A stretch of DNA of 64,000 nt. Origin: Ignavibacteriae bacterium HGW-Ignavibacteriae-1 (GTDB taxonomy: Bacteria; Bacteroidota; Ignavibacteria; Kapaibacteriales; UBA2268). A model generated the notes under the pieces. The model saw nothing but the letters and a program-made list of their open reading frames with translations, was not told the origin of the DNA and made no database searches. Below, one piece after another: positions 9,305 through 18,298 of this stretch (position 1 is the first letter of the stretch; each line of letters begins with the position of its first letter). The stretch covers positions 62,001-126,000 of the forward strand of contig PGYU01000001.1 of the NCBI GenBank assembly GCA_002839825.1, given 5' to 3'. Made by a program: the position numbers and the translations under genes.

Positions 9305-10645
9305 ATGAAATTAATAATAAGCATAATATCAATAATATTTCTATTTCAATTGCAAATCCATGCACAAGGATTTTCCGACAGGAGCTCATACTATTCCTAC
9401 GGAACGAAGATGTATGCGGAATCATTCTATCAACCTATCGCAGGCAGTGATTCGATTGAAGTCATCTTAATGTTCAAAATCGTTCATCATGCTCTTGGCT
9501 TTGTCAAAGCTAATGAGAGCGATAGAGAAAATCAATTTTCCGCTACTCCCTCCATTGAAATAATCATGAAGGATTCTGACGGGATAATCAGAAATAGAAT
9601 TCGATGGAAAGACACAGTATATGTGAATCGTTATGATGATACCGAATCGAAGGATAAGTTTGCTGTCGGCTTTGTCCGGTTCAACATGATGCCCGGCATT
9701 TACAACACTGTGATTACATTATTAGATGCCTATGACAAAAAGACTCATTCAGTTGATTTAAAATTGAATGCCGAAAACTTTTCACAAAAACCCTTGATTT
9801 CGAAACCAGTATTTGCGACAAAAAATGCCGGAATTAGTGATTACATTTATTATCCCTTTATTTTGGGTGGCAATGTTGCCTTCTCTGCGGATAATTCTAC
9901 CATTTTGATACCATTATCCTACGCAAATGAATTCGACAGCTTCAATTTTATTCTCCAAAGTAAGGCTAATTCGGAAATGCTTTATAATGTTGATGATTTC
10001 AAATTGAGTGGCAGAATGGAATTGATTCAATCTGACGGGATTGTAATTAATGAAGAACCACTTTATATAAAAGTAGCAGGATTTACCGAAAAAATGTTCG
10101 ATTTGAATTACGGGATCTTGCGACTTGAACTGCCCGAACAGTCATTGTTGCCTGGCGATTATACTTTAGCTGTTTATAAGGATGGCTCTCGTGATACTTC
10201 GCAAATCGAATTCAAAGTGCTTTGGCATGATATGCCTTTAGCTTTACGTGATATGGATTTTGCCATAAATTCAACATTTTATTTGCTGAATGATGAAGCT
10301 TTTGAAAAAATGAATTCCGGTAATAAAGAGGAGAAGCGGAAAAAATTCCTCGAATTCTGGAAAGCAAAAGACCCGACACCTCTTACTCCTTACAATGAAG
10401 CTTTGACGCAATACTTTAGCAGAGTTGATTACGCATTTTTCAATTTCCAAACGATAACACAACGAGACGGCTCCAAAACCGATAAAGGCAAAATTTACAT
10501 ATTATTTGGTGCACCGGACAATATCAAAAAGGAACTGATAAATGCCAACAGCTTTGATGTATGGCGATATACAGCTTTGAATAAGACCTTTTATTTCGAG
10601 TCTCAACCGAAAGGAATTTTCAAATTGACGAAAATTGTTGATTGA
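9305..10645 (+). CDS. Secreted GWxTD-domain protein
   Basis: A 446-residue protein with a signal peptide (residues 1-21, cleavage near IHAQG). Residues about 330-446 carry the GWxTD domain found in Bacteroidota/Chlorobiota and Acidobacteria: KRKKFLEFWKAKDPTPLTPYN, FSRVDYAFFNFQ, and KTDKGKIYILFGAPDNI followed by FDVWRY. The name-giving GWxTD is altered to DGSKTDKG, so Gly-Trp is lost while the T-D-(R/K)-G core is kept. The middle is beta-rich. Function of the family is unknown; it is probably periplasmic. It closes the ispF operon and converges on the next gene with only 3 bases between them. Confidence 0.8.
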   Translation: MKLIISIISIIFLFQLQIHAQGFSDRSSYYSYGTKMYAESFYQPIAGSDSIEVILMFKIVHHALGFVKANESDRENQFSATPSIEIIMKDSDGIIRNRIRWKDTVYVNRYDDTESKDKFAVGFVRFNMMPGIYNTVITLLDAYDKKTHSVDLKLNAENFSQKPLISKPVFATKNAGISDYIYYPFILGGNVAFSADNSTILIPLSYANEFDSFNFILQSKANSEMLYNVDDFKLSGRMELIQSDGIVINEEPLYIKVAGFTEKMFDLNYGILRLELPEQSLLPGDYTLAVYKDGSRDTSQIEFKVLWHDMPLALRDMDFAINSTFYLLNDEAFEKMNSGNKEEKRKKFLEFWKAKDPTPLTPYNEALTQYFSRVDYAFFNFQTITQRDGSKTDKGKIYILFGAPDNIKKELINANSFDVWRYTALNKTFYFESQPKGIFKLTKIVD

Positions 10646-10648
10646 TTT

Positions 10649-11047
10649 TTAATATGGTTCCCAACTTTCGCCTTCGCAAGGGATGTAGTCTTTGCTGACG
10701 TGTTCATCATAAATATTGCAACTTTGCCCACCCTTGTTGAAATGTTTACACGAGCCACATAAGGTTTCTTCTGCGAAACTTTCGATTCTTTTAGCATATT
10801 TCTCATATTGGCGGTATGCCGGAAAGGCTACAAATGCCCAAATGAAAAACAGGGAAACCCACCAATAGTCGTTGCCTCTGATGGAGTCCATCAAAAAGAA
10901 GAAAGCAATCAATACTATTGTCGCACGTAGCAGCACACCCCAAACTATAGAGCCTGTGGTTATTATCGGTGCTCTTGAGTTGCTGTCTTCGTCAGAACCT
11001 TCTCTGAACATTAAGACATCAACTGTTTTATCATATATACTTTTCAT
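10649..11047 (-). CDS. Small two-helix membrane protein with C-terminal Cys motif
   Basis: A 132-residue protein not recognised as a named family. Residues about 32-55 and 62-80 are hydrophobic (IVWGVLLRATIVLIAFFFLM and WWVSLFFIWAFVAF), consistent with two membrane helices. The cytoplasmic tail after about residue 95 has four cysteines as CGSCKHFNKGGQSC then C 15 residues later, in a pattern that could bind zinc or an iron-sulfur cluster. The ATG has a purine-rich AAGAGAA before it. It stands alone, convergent with the GWxTD gene and divergent from mutL. Confidence 0.7.
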   Translation of the reverse strand: MKSIYDKTVDVLMFREGSDEDSNSRAPIITTGSIVWGVLLRATIVLIAFFFLMDSIRGNDYWWVSLFFIWAFVAFPAYRQYEKYAKRIESFAEETLCGSCKHFNKGGQSCNIYDEHVSKDYIPCEGESWEPY

Positions 11048-11173
11048 ATTATTCTCTTTTAATAAAATATGACGATTTTGGGAACTATTGTTTTAATTTG
11101 TTATTAACCTGAAATTTGCAAAAAGTGGAAGATTTGTGGAAAACGATATTGTAATTTTAGGTAATTTTAAAGG

Positions 11174-13015
11174 TTGGAAAATTACATAAAAATATTACCG
11201 GATTTCATTGCTAACCAAATTGCTGCAGGCGAGGTAGTGCAACGACCCGAATCTGTAGTTAAGGAATTGGTCGAGAATTCTATTGATGCCGGAGCTGATA
11301 GCATTGGTATATTTGTCAAAAATGCCGGTAAAACACTCATCCATATAATTGACAATGGCAGAGGAATGTCCGAAACAGACCTCGCATTGAGTGTCCGTCG
11401 CCATGCTACAAGCAAGATTATGTCTGTCAGCGATTTGGACGAAATACGCACATTCGGGTTTAGGGGAGAGGCTCTCGCTTCTATTTGCTCGGTATCGCAT
11501 GTTGAAATCAAAACAAAGCGTGAAATTGACAAATTTGGCTATAAACTTATTGCCGAACCGAATTCAGAAATAGTTATTGAGCCGGTGAATTGCGACAAGG
11601 GCACTCAGATAATTGTCCGAAATTTGTTCTTCAATGTTCCCGCTCGACGCAAATTTTTGAAATCAAATCTCACGGAATTCAGGCACATTTCCGATACGAT
11701 TACGAAAATCGCTTTAGCTTACCCGGAAATTAGATTCACTTTTTATGACGATGATAATTTGATATTCGATTCTCCCAAGCAAGGCGATATCGAACGAATT
11801 GCTCATATATTAGGCGAACACTATGCCGCCGAAGTTATTCCTATCAATTTCAAAAACGAATATCTTAGCTTTGAAGGGCATATCGGCAAGCCCTCACTAT
11901 CTCGGCAAAATCGCTCAGGGCAATTTCTATATCTAAATCGCCGACCAATTTTCTCGCCATCGCTCAATCATGCTGTATTTTCAGCCTATGAACATCTGCT
12001 TGAAAAAAATCAGAAGCCGCTATTCATCATAAATATGAAGATTGATTTTTCGAGAGTTGACGTAAACGTACACCCACAGAAGCATGAAGTAAAATTTGAA
12101 GATGAGCGATACATATATAATCTATTGATGAATTCAGTGGCAAACACTTTGTCCGAAAATGATTTAGCGCCTGTATTTGTGCCCGACCTTGTGGCTTCCC
12201 ATTCGCCTTTTATCAGTACCTCAGACTCCGAAAAAGGTGCTAAAATATTGGTAAATACAGTCACCGGAGAAATTATCGATAATAATAATCGGCAATATCA
12301 TGATTTCCCTGCCAGAAGGGATTTTGCGTCTCACGGCTCAATTTCCGGTTCAAATTGGCGTTCTGCGTATGATGAAATTTTCGAGCGAAAAAATGGAGAT
12401 AGTGCGTTACAATTAGATTTGAATGAGAATGCCGAACAAAAATCATTCGGTAAAACCATGCAAATTGACGGGAAATTCATCTTGACTGACTTCAACGGCG
12501 GATTGTTCATAATAGACCAATCTCGTGCCTCGCGGAAAGTCATCTTTGAAAAAATCCGAAAAGCTGCTTCAAATTCCGCTTCACGTGCAGTGCAAATATT
12601 GATTTTCCCGCTTGTTGTATCACTCACGCCTGTAGAAATGGGCGTTGTAAACAAAATCCGAAGGGATTTAAGAACAATCGGATTTGAATTTGAAATAGAA
12701 GACGACACTTTAAATATCAATTCTGTACCTCAATACATAGCTCAAGGCAAAGAATCAATCATCTTTAAAGAGCTAATCCACGAACTTAGCGAAGAAAAAA
12801 ACCTCAGCACCGATAAGCAATTCGAACAAGTCCTGATAAAATTTGCAAAAAAATCTGCAATTTCGTATAATACTATTCTTAGCGAATCAGAGCAAACGCA
12901 ATTGGTTTCAGATTTGTTGAATTGCGAAAACCCGCTATTCACCGCCGACGGTCTCAAAATTGGCATTATAATAAAAAGCGAAGATATACTTCATAAGCTC
13001 TTTGAAATATATTAG
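11174..13015 (+). CDS. mutL: DNA mismatch repair protein MutL with degenerate C-terminal endonuclease motifs
   Basis: A 613-residue MutL that links MutS to downstream repair. The N-terminal GHKL ATPase is intact: IAAGEVVQRP, KELVENSIDAGA (E31, N35), DNGRGM, TFGFRGEALAS, and the second-subdomain NVPARRKFL. VNVHPQKHEVKF closes the N-terminal half. The start must be TTG at 11174, since an in-frame stop lies at 11168 and no ATG/GTG fits the conserved N-terminus. The C-terminal dimerisation domain is present, but the metal-binding endonuclease motif DQHA(x)2E reads DQSRASRK (448-455), and the usual CPHGRP and terminal FxR are replaced by FTADGLK and FEIY. Nicking activity is therefore probably lost. 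Confidence 0.93.
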   Translation: MENYIKILPDFIANQIAAGEVVQRPESVVKELVENSIDAGADSIGIFVKNAGKTLIHIIDNGRGMSETDLALSVRRHATSKIMSVSDLDEIRTFGFRGEALASICSVSHVEIKTKREIDKFGYKLIAEPNSEIVIEPVNCDKGTQIIVRNLFFNVPARRKFLKSNLTEFRHISDTITKIALAYPEIRFTFYDDDNLIFDSPKQGDIERIAHILGEHYAAEVIPINFKNEYLSFEGHIGKPSLSRQNRSGQFLYLNRRPIFSPSLNHAVFSAYEHLLEKNQKPLFIINMKIDFSRVDVNVHPQKHEVKFEDERYIYNLLMNSVANTLSENDLAPVFVPDLVASHSPFISTSDSEKGAKILVNTVTGEIIDNNNRQYHDFPARRDFASHGSISGSNWRSAYDEIFERKNGDSALQLDLNENAEQKSFGKTMQIDGKFILTDFNGGLFIIDQSRASRKVIFEKIRKAASNSASRAVQILIFPLVVSLTPVEMGVVNKIRRDLRTIGFEFEIEDDTLNINSVPQYIAQGKESIIFKELIHELSEEKNLSTDKQFEQVLIKFAKKSAISYNTILSESEQTQLVSDLLNCENPLFTADGLKIGIIIKSEDILHKLFEIY

Positions 13016-13038
13016 TCAAGCATTGTTGAAAAATAATT

Positions 13039-13069
13039 TTTGTCAGTTCAACTAATATTATTATTTTTG
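13039..13069 (+). promoter_or_regulatory. Bacteroidota-type promoter of rplM-rpsI
   Basis: TTTG (13039-13042), 19 bases, then TATTTTTG (13062-13069): an exact match to TTTG-N17..23-TAnnTTTG. The predicted transcription start is about 30 bases before the rplM GTG. Confidence 0.7.
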
Positions 13070-13105
13070 TAAACTGTATTGATTGTGATTTATTTGGAGA
13101 ATTAA

Positions 13106-13558
13106 GTGGTACCTTCAGCAAAAATGACGAAGTCGTTACGTAAAGAAGACGTAACAAGAGATTGGTGGGTAATTGACGCATCCGAGCAAACTGTCGGTAG
13201 GTTATCTACACAAGTTGCAATTTTATTGCGCGGCAAACATAAGGCAACATTCACTCCTCATGTGGATAATGGTGATTTCGTCGTTATTTTAAATGCAGAG
13301 AAGATAATGTTGCAGGGTAAACGCCCCGAGCAAAAAACTTACTTTAGGCATTCGGGCTATCCGGGTGGTGTGAGATTGGATACTTTCAAAGATGTAATGA
13401 ATACAAAACCTGAAAGAGTTCTCGAACATTCCATCAAAGGTATGTTGCCCAAAAATAGACTTGGCAGACAGATTATCAAAAAATTGAAAATCTATGTCGG
13501 TAATGAGCATCCGCATGAAGCTCAAAAGCCAAGAAATTTAGAATTGAAATATAAATAG
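13106..13558 (+). CDS. rplM: 50S ribosomal protein L13
   Basis: A 150-residue L13 with WWVIDASEQTVGRLSTQVA, LRGKHKATFTPHVDNGDFV, YFRHSGYPGG and the conserved GMLPKNRLGR. The GTG at 13106 is chosen because GGAGA (13096-13100) sits 5-6 bases before it; the internal ATG at 13124 has no such site. L13 is an early-assembly large-subunit protein. rpsI follows 20 bases downstream, the usual pairing, and both end at the terminator at 13986. Confidence 0.96.
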   Translation: MVPSAKMTKSLRKEDVTRDWWVIDASEQTVGRLSTQVAILLRGKHKATFTPHVDNGDFVVILNAEKIMLQGKRPEQKTYFRHSGYPGGVRLDTFKDVMNTKPERVLEHSIKGMLPKNRLGRQIIKKLKIYVGNEHPHEAQKPRNLELKYK

Positions 13559-13578
13559 TAATATAGGGATAATAATTT

Positions 13579-13968
13579 ATGAAAGCACTCACAGCAACCG
13601 GAAGAAGAAAAACATCCGTAGCGCAGGTTAGAATGGTTACTCCCGGAACAGGAAAAGTTTCTGTGAATAAGCGCGAATTCGACACTTATTTCCCGGTTGA
13701 CCTAAATAGAATCGAAGCCGTTAAACCGTTCATGGTAACAGGCACCGAAGGCAAATTTGACGTTAGCGTCACTGTCCGCGGTGGTGGTGTCACTGGGCAA
13801 ACAGGAGCTATCCAACTCGGTATAGCAAGAGCATTGGTCGAATATGACGAAGAAATGCGCTCACCGCTCCGCCAAGCCGGTCTTATGACTCGTGACCCGA
13901 GAATGGTTGAACGTAAAAAATACGGACAGAAAAAAGCTCGTAAACGCTTCCAATTCTCTAAACGTTAA
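13579..13968 (+). CDS. rpsI: 30S ribosomal protein S9
   Basis: A 129-residue S9 with the family motifs [13 protein letters not shown] at the start, [20 protein letters not shown] in the middle, and the basic tail [12 protein letters not shown] ending in the SKR signature that reaches the P-site tRNA. Length and position after rplM are typical. Confidence 0.97.
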   Translation: MKALTATGRRKTSVAQVRMVTPGTGKVSVNKREFDTYFPVDLNRIEAVKPFMVTGTEGKFDVSVTVRGGGVTGQTGAIQLGIARALVEYDEEMRSPLRQAGLMTRDPRMVERKKYGQKKARKRFQFSKR

Positions 13969-13985
13969 GACAATTTCAACAATTT

Positions 13986-14007
13986 CCCGCTGTTATGCGG
14001 GTTTTTG
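13986..14007 (+). terminator. Terminator after rplM-rpsI
   Basis: CCCGC-TGTTAT-GCGGG stem-loop followed by TTTTTG, 18 bases past the rpsI stop. Confidence 0.8.
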
Positions 14008-14131
14008 TTAATCAGATTTTTAAGATAGAATATAATTAATCATGTCGTTGGACTTGTTAGGTGTGGCAAATGCTGAATAACAGGGATGAAAGCGACAGAA
14101 GTACAACACTCATATATTTTGGAGTTCATTA
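14008..14131 (+). promoter_or_regulatory. Leader of rpsB-tsf (possible regulatory 5' UTR)
   Basis: About 120 bases between the rpsI terminator and rpsB. A TATAAT hexamer lies at 14031-14036, without a good partner at -35. The following 90 bases (GTGTGG... ACAACACTC) can pair at their ends, which would fit an autoregulatory r-protein leader, but I cannot recognise a known class. A TTTTGGAG ribosome-binding site precedes the ATG. Confidence 0.25.
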
Positions 14132-15082
14132 ATGGAACATTCAGTATCAATCGAACAACTCCTCGAATCAGGAGCGCATTTTGGTCATCTTACCCGTCGT
14201 TGGAACCCTAAGATGGCTCAATTCATTTTTACCGAACGCAACGGTATTCACATCATTGACTTGCGTAAAACTCAAGTGCTTTTAGATTTGGCTCGTCAAG
14301 CAATTTACGACATCACTTCTCGTGGTCGTTCTGTGCTTTTCATCGGAACTAAACAACAAGCCAAACTTGCTATCGAAGAATCAGCTAACAAAGCTGAAAT
14401 CAACTACGTTTCCGAAAGATGGTTGGGCGGTATGTTGACTAACTTCACCACTATCAGAAAAAGTATCAAACGCCTGAATGCCATTGATAAAATGGAAACT
14501 GACGGCACATTTGAAAAAATCACCAAAAAAGAAAGATTACTTCTCGGTCGCGAACGCGACAGACTTCGCAAAGTCTTCGGAGGTATCGAAACTATGACAA
14601 AACTCCCCGGAGCATTGTTCGTAGTTGATACTAAGAAAGAACACTTGGCCATTAAAGAAGCAAAAATCTTGGGAATTCCCGTAATCGGAATCGTTGACAC
14701 TAACGTTGACCCCGAAGAAGTAGAATACCCAATCCCTGCAAATGACGATTCAATCAAGACTGTAGAACTCGTCGCAGGTATTTTAGCGGATGCAATCATC
14801 GAAGGCTCGCGCATTGCCAAAGTTAAAATGGCAGAACTTGCTGCTGATGGCGAAAGAATTGACAAAGAAACTGAAGTCGACACCGAAGACGATCCGAAAG
14901 TAAGACGTAAATTAAGAGAAAGAAGACCACCGGCTCGTACTACAGGACAAGCTACTTCAAGATATAACGCTCCGCAAAAACAGGCTTCAGACGCACCGGT
15001 AGCTAACGCTCCACAAAAACAAGCTTCAGACGTTCCGGTTGCTAACGCAAACCAATCTGACGCTGCACCAACTGAAAATTAA
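14132..15082 (+). CDS. rpsB: 30S ribosomal protein S2 with C-terminal low-complexity extension
   Basis: A 316-residue S2. The core (residues 1-235) shows LLESGAHFGHLTRRWNPKM, FIGTKQQAKLAIEE, YVSERWLGGMLTNF, GALFVVDTKKEHLA and the NDDSIKTVELVAGILADAI end. About 75 extra residues follow, starting with an acidic/basic stretch and ending in two tandem copies of APQKQASD[A/V]PVAN. S2 is usually 230-270 residues, so the tail is lineage-specific. tsf follows 34 bases on, the usual operon. Confidence 0.96.
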   Translation: MEHSVSIEQLLESGAHFGHLTRRWNPKMAQFIFTERNGIHIIDLRKTQVLLDLARQAIYDITSRGRSVLFIGTKQQAKLAIEESANKAEINYVSERWLGGMLTNFTTIRKSIKRLNAIDKMETDGTFEKITKKERLLLGRERDRLRKVFGGIETMTKLPGALFVVDTKKEHLAIKEAKILGIPVIGIVDTNVDPEEVEYPIPANDDSIKTVELVAGILADAIIEGSRIAKVKMAELAADGERIDKETEVDTEDDPKVRRKLRERRPPARTTGQATSRYNAPQKQASDAPVANAPQKQASDVPVANANQSDAAPTEN

Positions 15083-15116
15083 AATTTTGTTTAAATAATT
15101 GAGATAATTTAAAATC

Positions 15117-15974
15117 ATGGCAGAAATTTCAGCTCTTATGGTTAAAGACCTTCGCGATAAAACAGGCGCAGGTATGGCTGATTGCAAAAAAGCATTGGTC
15201 GAAGCAGATGGCGATATCACTATTGCTATCGAAGTTCTTAGAAAAAGAGGAGCGGCTTCGGCTGCTAAACGTGCAGACAAAATTGCTAACGAAGGTATGA
15301 TCGTTGCTGTTTCCAAAAATGACAACAAAAATGCTGTTATGGTCGAAGTAAATTGCGAAACCGACTTCGTTGCCAGAAATCAAGAATTTGACGATTTCGT
15401 TAGTATCGTAGCAAATGCTTTGCTTAACAACAATATTACAAATGTTGATGAATTGATGAAAGTTAGCGTAGATGGCGATTCTGTCGAAGGTCTTTACAAT
15501 AGTATTTTGTCCAAATTCAGCGAAAAAATTGAAATCAGAAAATTTGAACATTGGACTTCAGAAGGCTTCATTTCTACATATATTCATGCCGGAAACAAGC
15601 TCGCAGTCTTATTAGACGTTGCCATTACAAATGTTAATGATAAAGCTGTTGCTTCAATTCGCGACATTGCAATGCAAATTGCAGCGATGAATCCTCAGTT
15701 CATTGACAGAAGCCAAGTTGATCAAACTACTTTAGACAAAGAAGTCGAAATCTACAAGCAACAAGCTATTGATTCAGGCAAAAAACCTGATATCGCCGAA
15801 AAAATTGCACAAGGCAAACTCGATAAATTCTTCACAGAAAATTGTCTTATCGAACAAGCATTCGTCAAAGATGGTAGCATTTCAGTAAACGACGTAATCA
15901 AACAAATTTCTGAACTTACAGGCTCGGAAGTTAAAATCAATCGTTTTGCAAGATACGCACTTGGCGAATCCTAA
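15117..15974 (+). CDS. tsf: Elongation factor Ts
   Basis: A 285-residue nucleotide-exchange factor for EF-Tu. The N-terminal module has VKDLRDKTGAGMADCKKALV and GDITIAIEVLRKRG, followed by the TDFVARN motif that contacts EF-Tu (NCETDFVARNQEF). The core ends at the coiled-coil/C-terminal module with ENCLIEQAFVKDGSISV. pyrH follows 24 bases downstream, giving the common rpsB-tsf-pyrH-frr order. Confidence 0.97.
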   Translation: MAEISALMVKDLRDKTGAGMADCKKALVEADGDITIAIEVLRKRGAASAAKRADKIANEGMIVAVSKNDNKNAVMVEVNCETDFVARNQEFDDFVSIVANALLNNNITNVDELMKVSVDGDSVEGLYNSILSKFSEKIEIRKFEHWTSEGFISTYIHAGNKLAVLLDVAITNVNDKAVASIRDIAMQIAAMNPQFIDRSQVDQTTLDKEVEIYKQQAIDSGKKPDIAEKIAQGKLDKFFTENCLIEQAFVKDGSISVNDVIKQISELTGSEVKINRFARYALGES

Positions 15975-15998
15975 TCAATAAAAAAAAGAACAATACAA

Positions 15999-16715
15999 AT
16001 GATAGCTTTCAGTAGAATACTTCTTAAATTGAGCGGCGAAGCCTTGATGGGCGAACGCCAATTCGGAATTGACCCGACAGTGCTAAAAGTATTTGCCGCA
16101 GAAATTGCCGAAATCTATAATTTGGGAGTTCAAATTGGTATCGTAATCGGTGGCGGGAACATCTTCAGAGGTGTTCAAGCCGCCGCTCACGGCATACATA
16201 AAGTTTCCGGCGACCAAATGGGTATGCTGGCGACTGTCATTAATTCCATTGCGTTCCAAAATGCACTCGAAGAGTTGGGCGTCCAAACTCGTCTGCAGAC
16301 TGCAATCAAAATGGAACAAATTGCCGAACCGCTTATCAGACGTCGCGCCATTCGCCATCTCGAGAAAAATCGAGTTGTGCTTTTCGGTGCCGGTACAGGC
16401 AATCCTTACTTTACAACTGATACTGCCGCAGTATTACGTGCTATCGAAATCGAAGCACAAGTCATAATCAAAGCTACTCGCGTGGACGGTGTTTACGACA
16501 GCGACCCCGAGAAAAACCCGGATGCTGTAAAATTTGACGAAATTACATACCGCGAAGTTATCGAAAAAGACCTTAGAGTCATGGACCACACAGCAATCAC
16601 ACTATGCCACGAAAATCATCTGCCCATGTCAGTCATCAATATCAACCAGCGTGGTAATTTGAAAAAGCTGATTCAGGGCGAATTCATTGGAACATTAATC
16701 AGAGATAAACAATAG
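15999..16715 (+). CDS. pyrH: UMP kinase
   Basis: A 238-residue hexameric UMP kinase of the amino-acid kinase fold, making UDP for pyrimidine nucleotide synthesis. Motifs: [13 protein letters not shown] (ATP phosphate site), [34 protein letters not shown] (UMP site) and [15 protein letters not shown]. The next gene frr starts 9 bases on. Confidence 0.97.
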   Translation: MIAFSRILLKLSGEALMGERQFGIDPTVLKVFAAEIAEIYNLGVQIGIVIGGGNIFRGVQAAAHGIHKVSGDQMGMLATVINSIAFQNALEELGVQTRLQTAIKMEQIAEPLIRRRAIRHLEKNRVVLFGAGTGNPYFTTDTAAVLRAIEIEAQVIIKATRVDGVYDSDPEKNPDAVKFDEITYREVIEKDLRVMDHTAITLCHENHLPMSVININQRGNLKKLIQGEFIGTLIRDKQ

Positions 16716-16724
16716 AGGTCAAAA

Positions 16725-17285
16725 ATGTTTAACCAAGAATTAGTAGAAGAAATTAAAGCCAATATGATTAAATCTGTAGATTTTTTCAAACAACAATTGG
16801 CAAAAGTCCGCACAGGTAGAGCATCATCATCATTGATTGATGGCGTAACCGTTGATTATTACGGCACTCCAACACCTGTGTCACAAGTGGGTGGCGTATC
16901 GGCTCCCGATGCCCGAACCATACTCATTCAGCCATACGACCGCTCAATCATCCAAGATATTGAAAAAGCGATTCGCTCGGCTGACCTCGGATTCAACCCA
17001 CAAAACGACGGCACAGTCATTCGTATTCCGGTGCCGCCACTGACAGAACAGCGCAGAAAAGACTTCGTCAAGATGTGCAAAAAATACGCAGAAGAAGCTC
17101 GTGTAGCAATCCGCAGCGTTCGTCGCGACGGTATTGATGCACTCAAAAAAGCCGAAAAGGACAAAATTGTCACCGAAGACGACCGCAAACGCGGTGAAGA
17201 GGAAATACAAAAGCACACCGACGAATACGTCAAAAGTATTGATGTACTGCTTGAAGTCAAAGAAAAAGAATTGATGGAAGATTAG
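16725..17285 (+). CDS. frr: Ribosome recycling factor
   Basis: A 186-residue RRF that splits post-termination ribosomes with EF-G. The N-terminal helix KVRTGRASSSLIDGVTVDYYG, domain II TPVSQVGGVSAPDARTILIQ, and the C-terminal helices with KMCKKYAEEARVAIRSVRRD match the family. It is the last gene of the translation block and is followed by a terminator. Confidence 0.97.
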   Translation: MFNQELVEEIKANMIKSVDFFKQQLAKVRTGRASSSLIDGVTVDYYGTPTPVSQVGGVSAPDARTILIQPYDRSIIQDIEKAIRSADLGFNPQNDGTVIRIPVPPLTEQRRKDFVKMCKKYAEEARVAIRSVRRDGIDALKKAEKDKIVTEDDRKRGEEEIQKHTDEYVKSIDVLLEVKEKELMED

Positions 17286-17308
17286 ACTCTTTCAGACACA
17301 AAAAAAAT

Positions 17309-17345
17309 GGGGCTGTTTCATAATGATTCAGCTCCTTTGTTTTAA
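17309..17345 (+). terminator. Terminator after frr
   Basis: GGGGCTG pairs with CAGCTCC (one G-U) around a 13-base loop, followed by TTTGTTTT. Confidence 0.7.
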
Positions 17346-17389
17346 ATATGTAAATTGATTATTATTGTTAGAATATAATCCTTCTAAAA

Positions 17390-18298
17390 ATGGAAAAATC
17401 GAAAGCAATTGAAACAATCAGCCTGAGTAAAAATTACGGCAAAACGACCGGAATTAAAAACTTAGATTTAACAGTCGAGCGTGGCGAAATCTTCGGATTT
17501 ATCGGTCCAAATGGTGCAGGCAAATCAACAACCATCAGGCTATTGTTTAATCTCATTTTCCCAAATTCCGGTAGCGGTAAAGTTCTCGGTTATGATATTA
17601 TCAAACAGTCGAAGGATATCAAATCCAAAACGGGATATTTGCCCGCCGAAGTGAATTACTACTACAAAATGACTGTGAAAGAACTCCTCGAGTATTCCCA
17701 AAGATTCTACGGAGTTAATGATAGCAAAAGATTAAATGAACTCGCTGACGATTTGGACCTAAAAACAAATTTGAAAATCAGAGATTTATCATTAGGCAAC
17801 AAAAAAAAGGTATCATTAATTCAATCACTGCTCCATAAACCGGAATTATTGATTTTAGACGAACCGACAAGCGGACTTGACCCGTTAATTCAATCAAAAG
17901 TTTTTGAAATATTCAAAAAGGAAAATGAACGCGGGTGCACCATATTTTTCTCTTCTCATGTCTTGAATGATGTACAGAAAATTTGCTCGAGAGTCGCAAT
18001 TATCCAAAAAGGTTCGATAATTAAGTTGGAAAGTATTGATGCATTACGCAAAAAAATGCTCAAAAAAATATCGGTTTCCTTGCCCGATAATCAAAGCGAT
18101 ATAAATCCGGATTTACCCGCAATTGTTGATTTTAAAAGAGTTAATAATCACATGAATTTCTTGTTTAACGGCGATATGAACGAGTTAATCAGCTATCTCG
18201 CCAATCTTAAAATTGAAAATATAAGTATCGAAGAGCCCACTTTAGAAGAAATATTTCTCCATTATTACCAAAATGCGGAGTCCGGCAATGAATTATAA
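17390..18298 (+). CDS. ABC transporter ATP-binding protein
   Basis: A 302-residue ATPase. Walker A GPNGAGKST (about 42-50), signature LSLGNKKKVSL, Walker B LLILDEPTSGLD and the switch SSHVL are all present. The first 220 residues are the nucleotide-binding domain; the last 80 form the accessory domain common in ABC-2 type exporters. The stop overlaps the following permease start, so the pair makes one transporter. The substrate cannot be read from sequence; similar pairs export lipids, peptides or drugs. Confidence 0.9.
   Translation: MEKSKAIETISLSKNYGKTTGIKNLDLTVERGEIFGFIGPNGAGKSTTIRLLFNLIFPNSGSGKVLGYDIIKQSKDIKSKTGYLPAEVNYYYKMTVKELLEYSQRFYGVNDSKRLNELADDLDLKTNLKIRDLSLGNKKKVSLIQSLLHKPELLILDEPTSGLDPLIQSKVFEIFKKENERGCTIFFSSHVLNDVQKICSRVAIIQKGSIIKLESIDALRKKMLKKISVSLPDNQSDINPDLPAIVDFKRVNNHMNFLFNGDMNELISYLANLKIENISIEEPTLEEIFLHYYQNAESGNEL

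Noticed and set aside
13988-14131. Known ribosomal-protein leader class upstream of rpsB
   Set aside because: Some pairing is possible, but I could not match it to a defined family, so it was kept only as a low-confidence leader.
14404-14883. 159-codon minus-strand frame opposite rpsB
   Set aside because: Ser/Ile-rich shadow of a ribosomal protein gene without a start signal.
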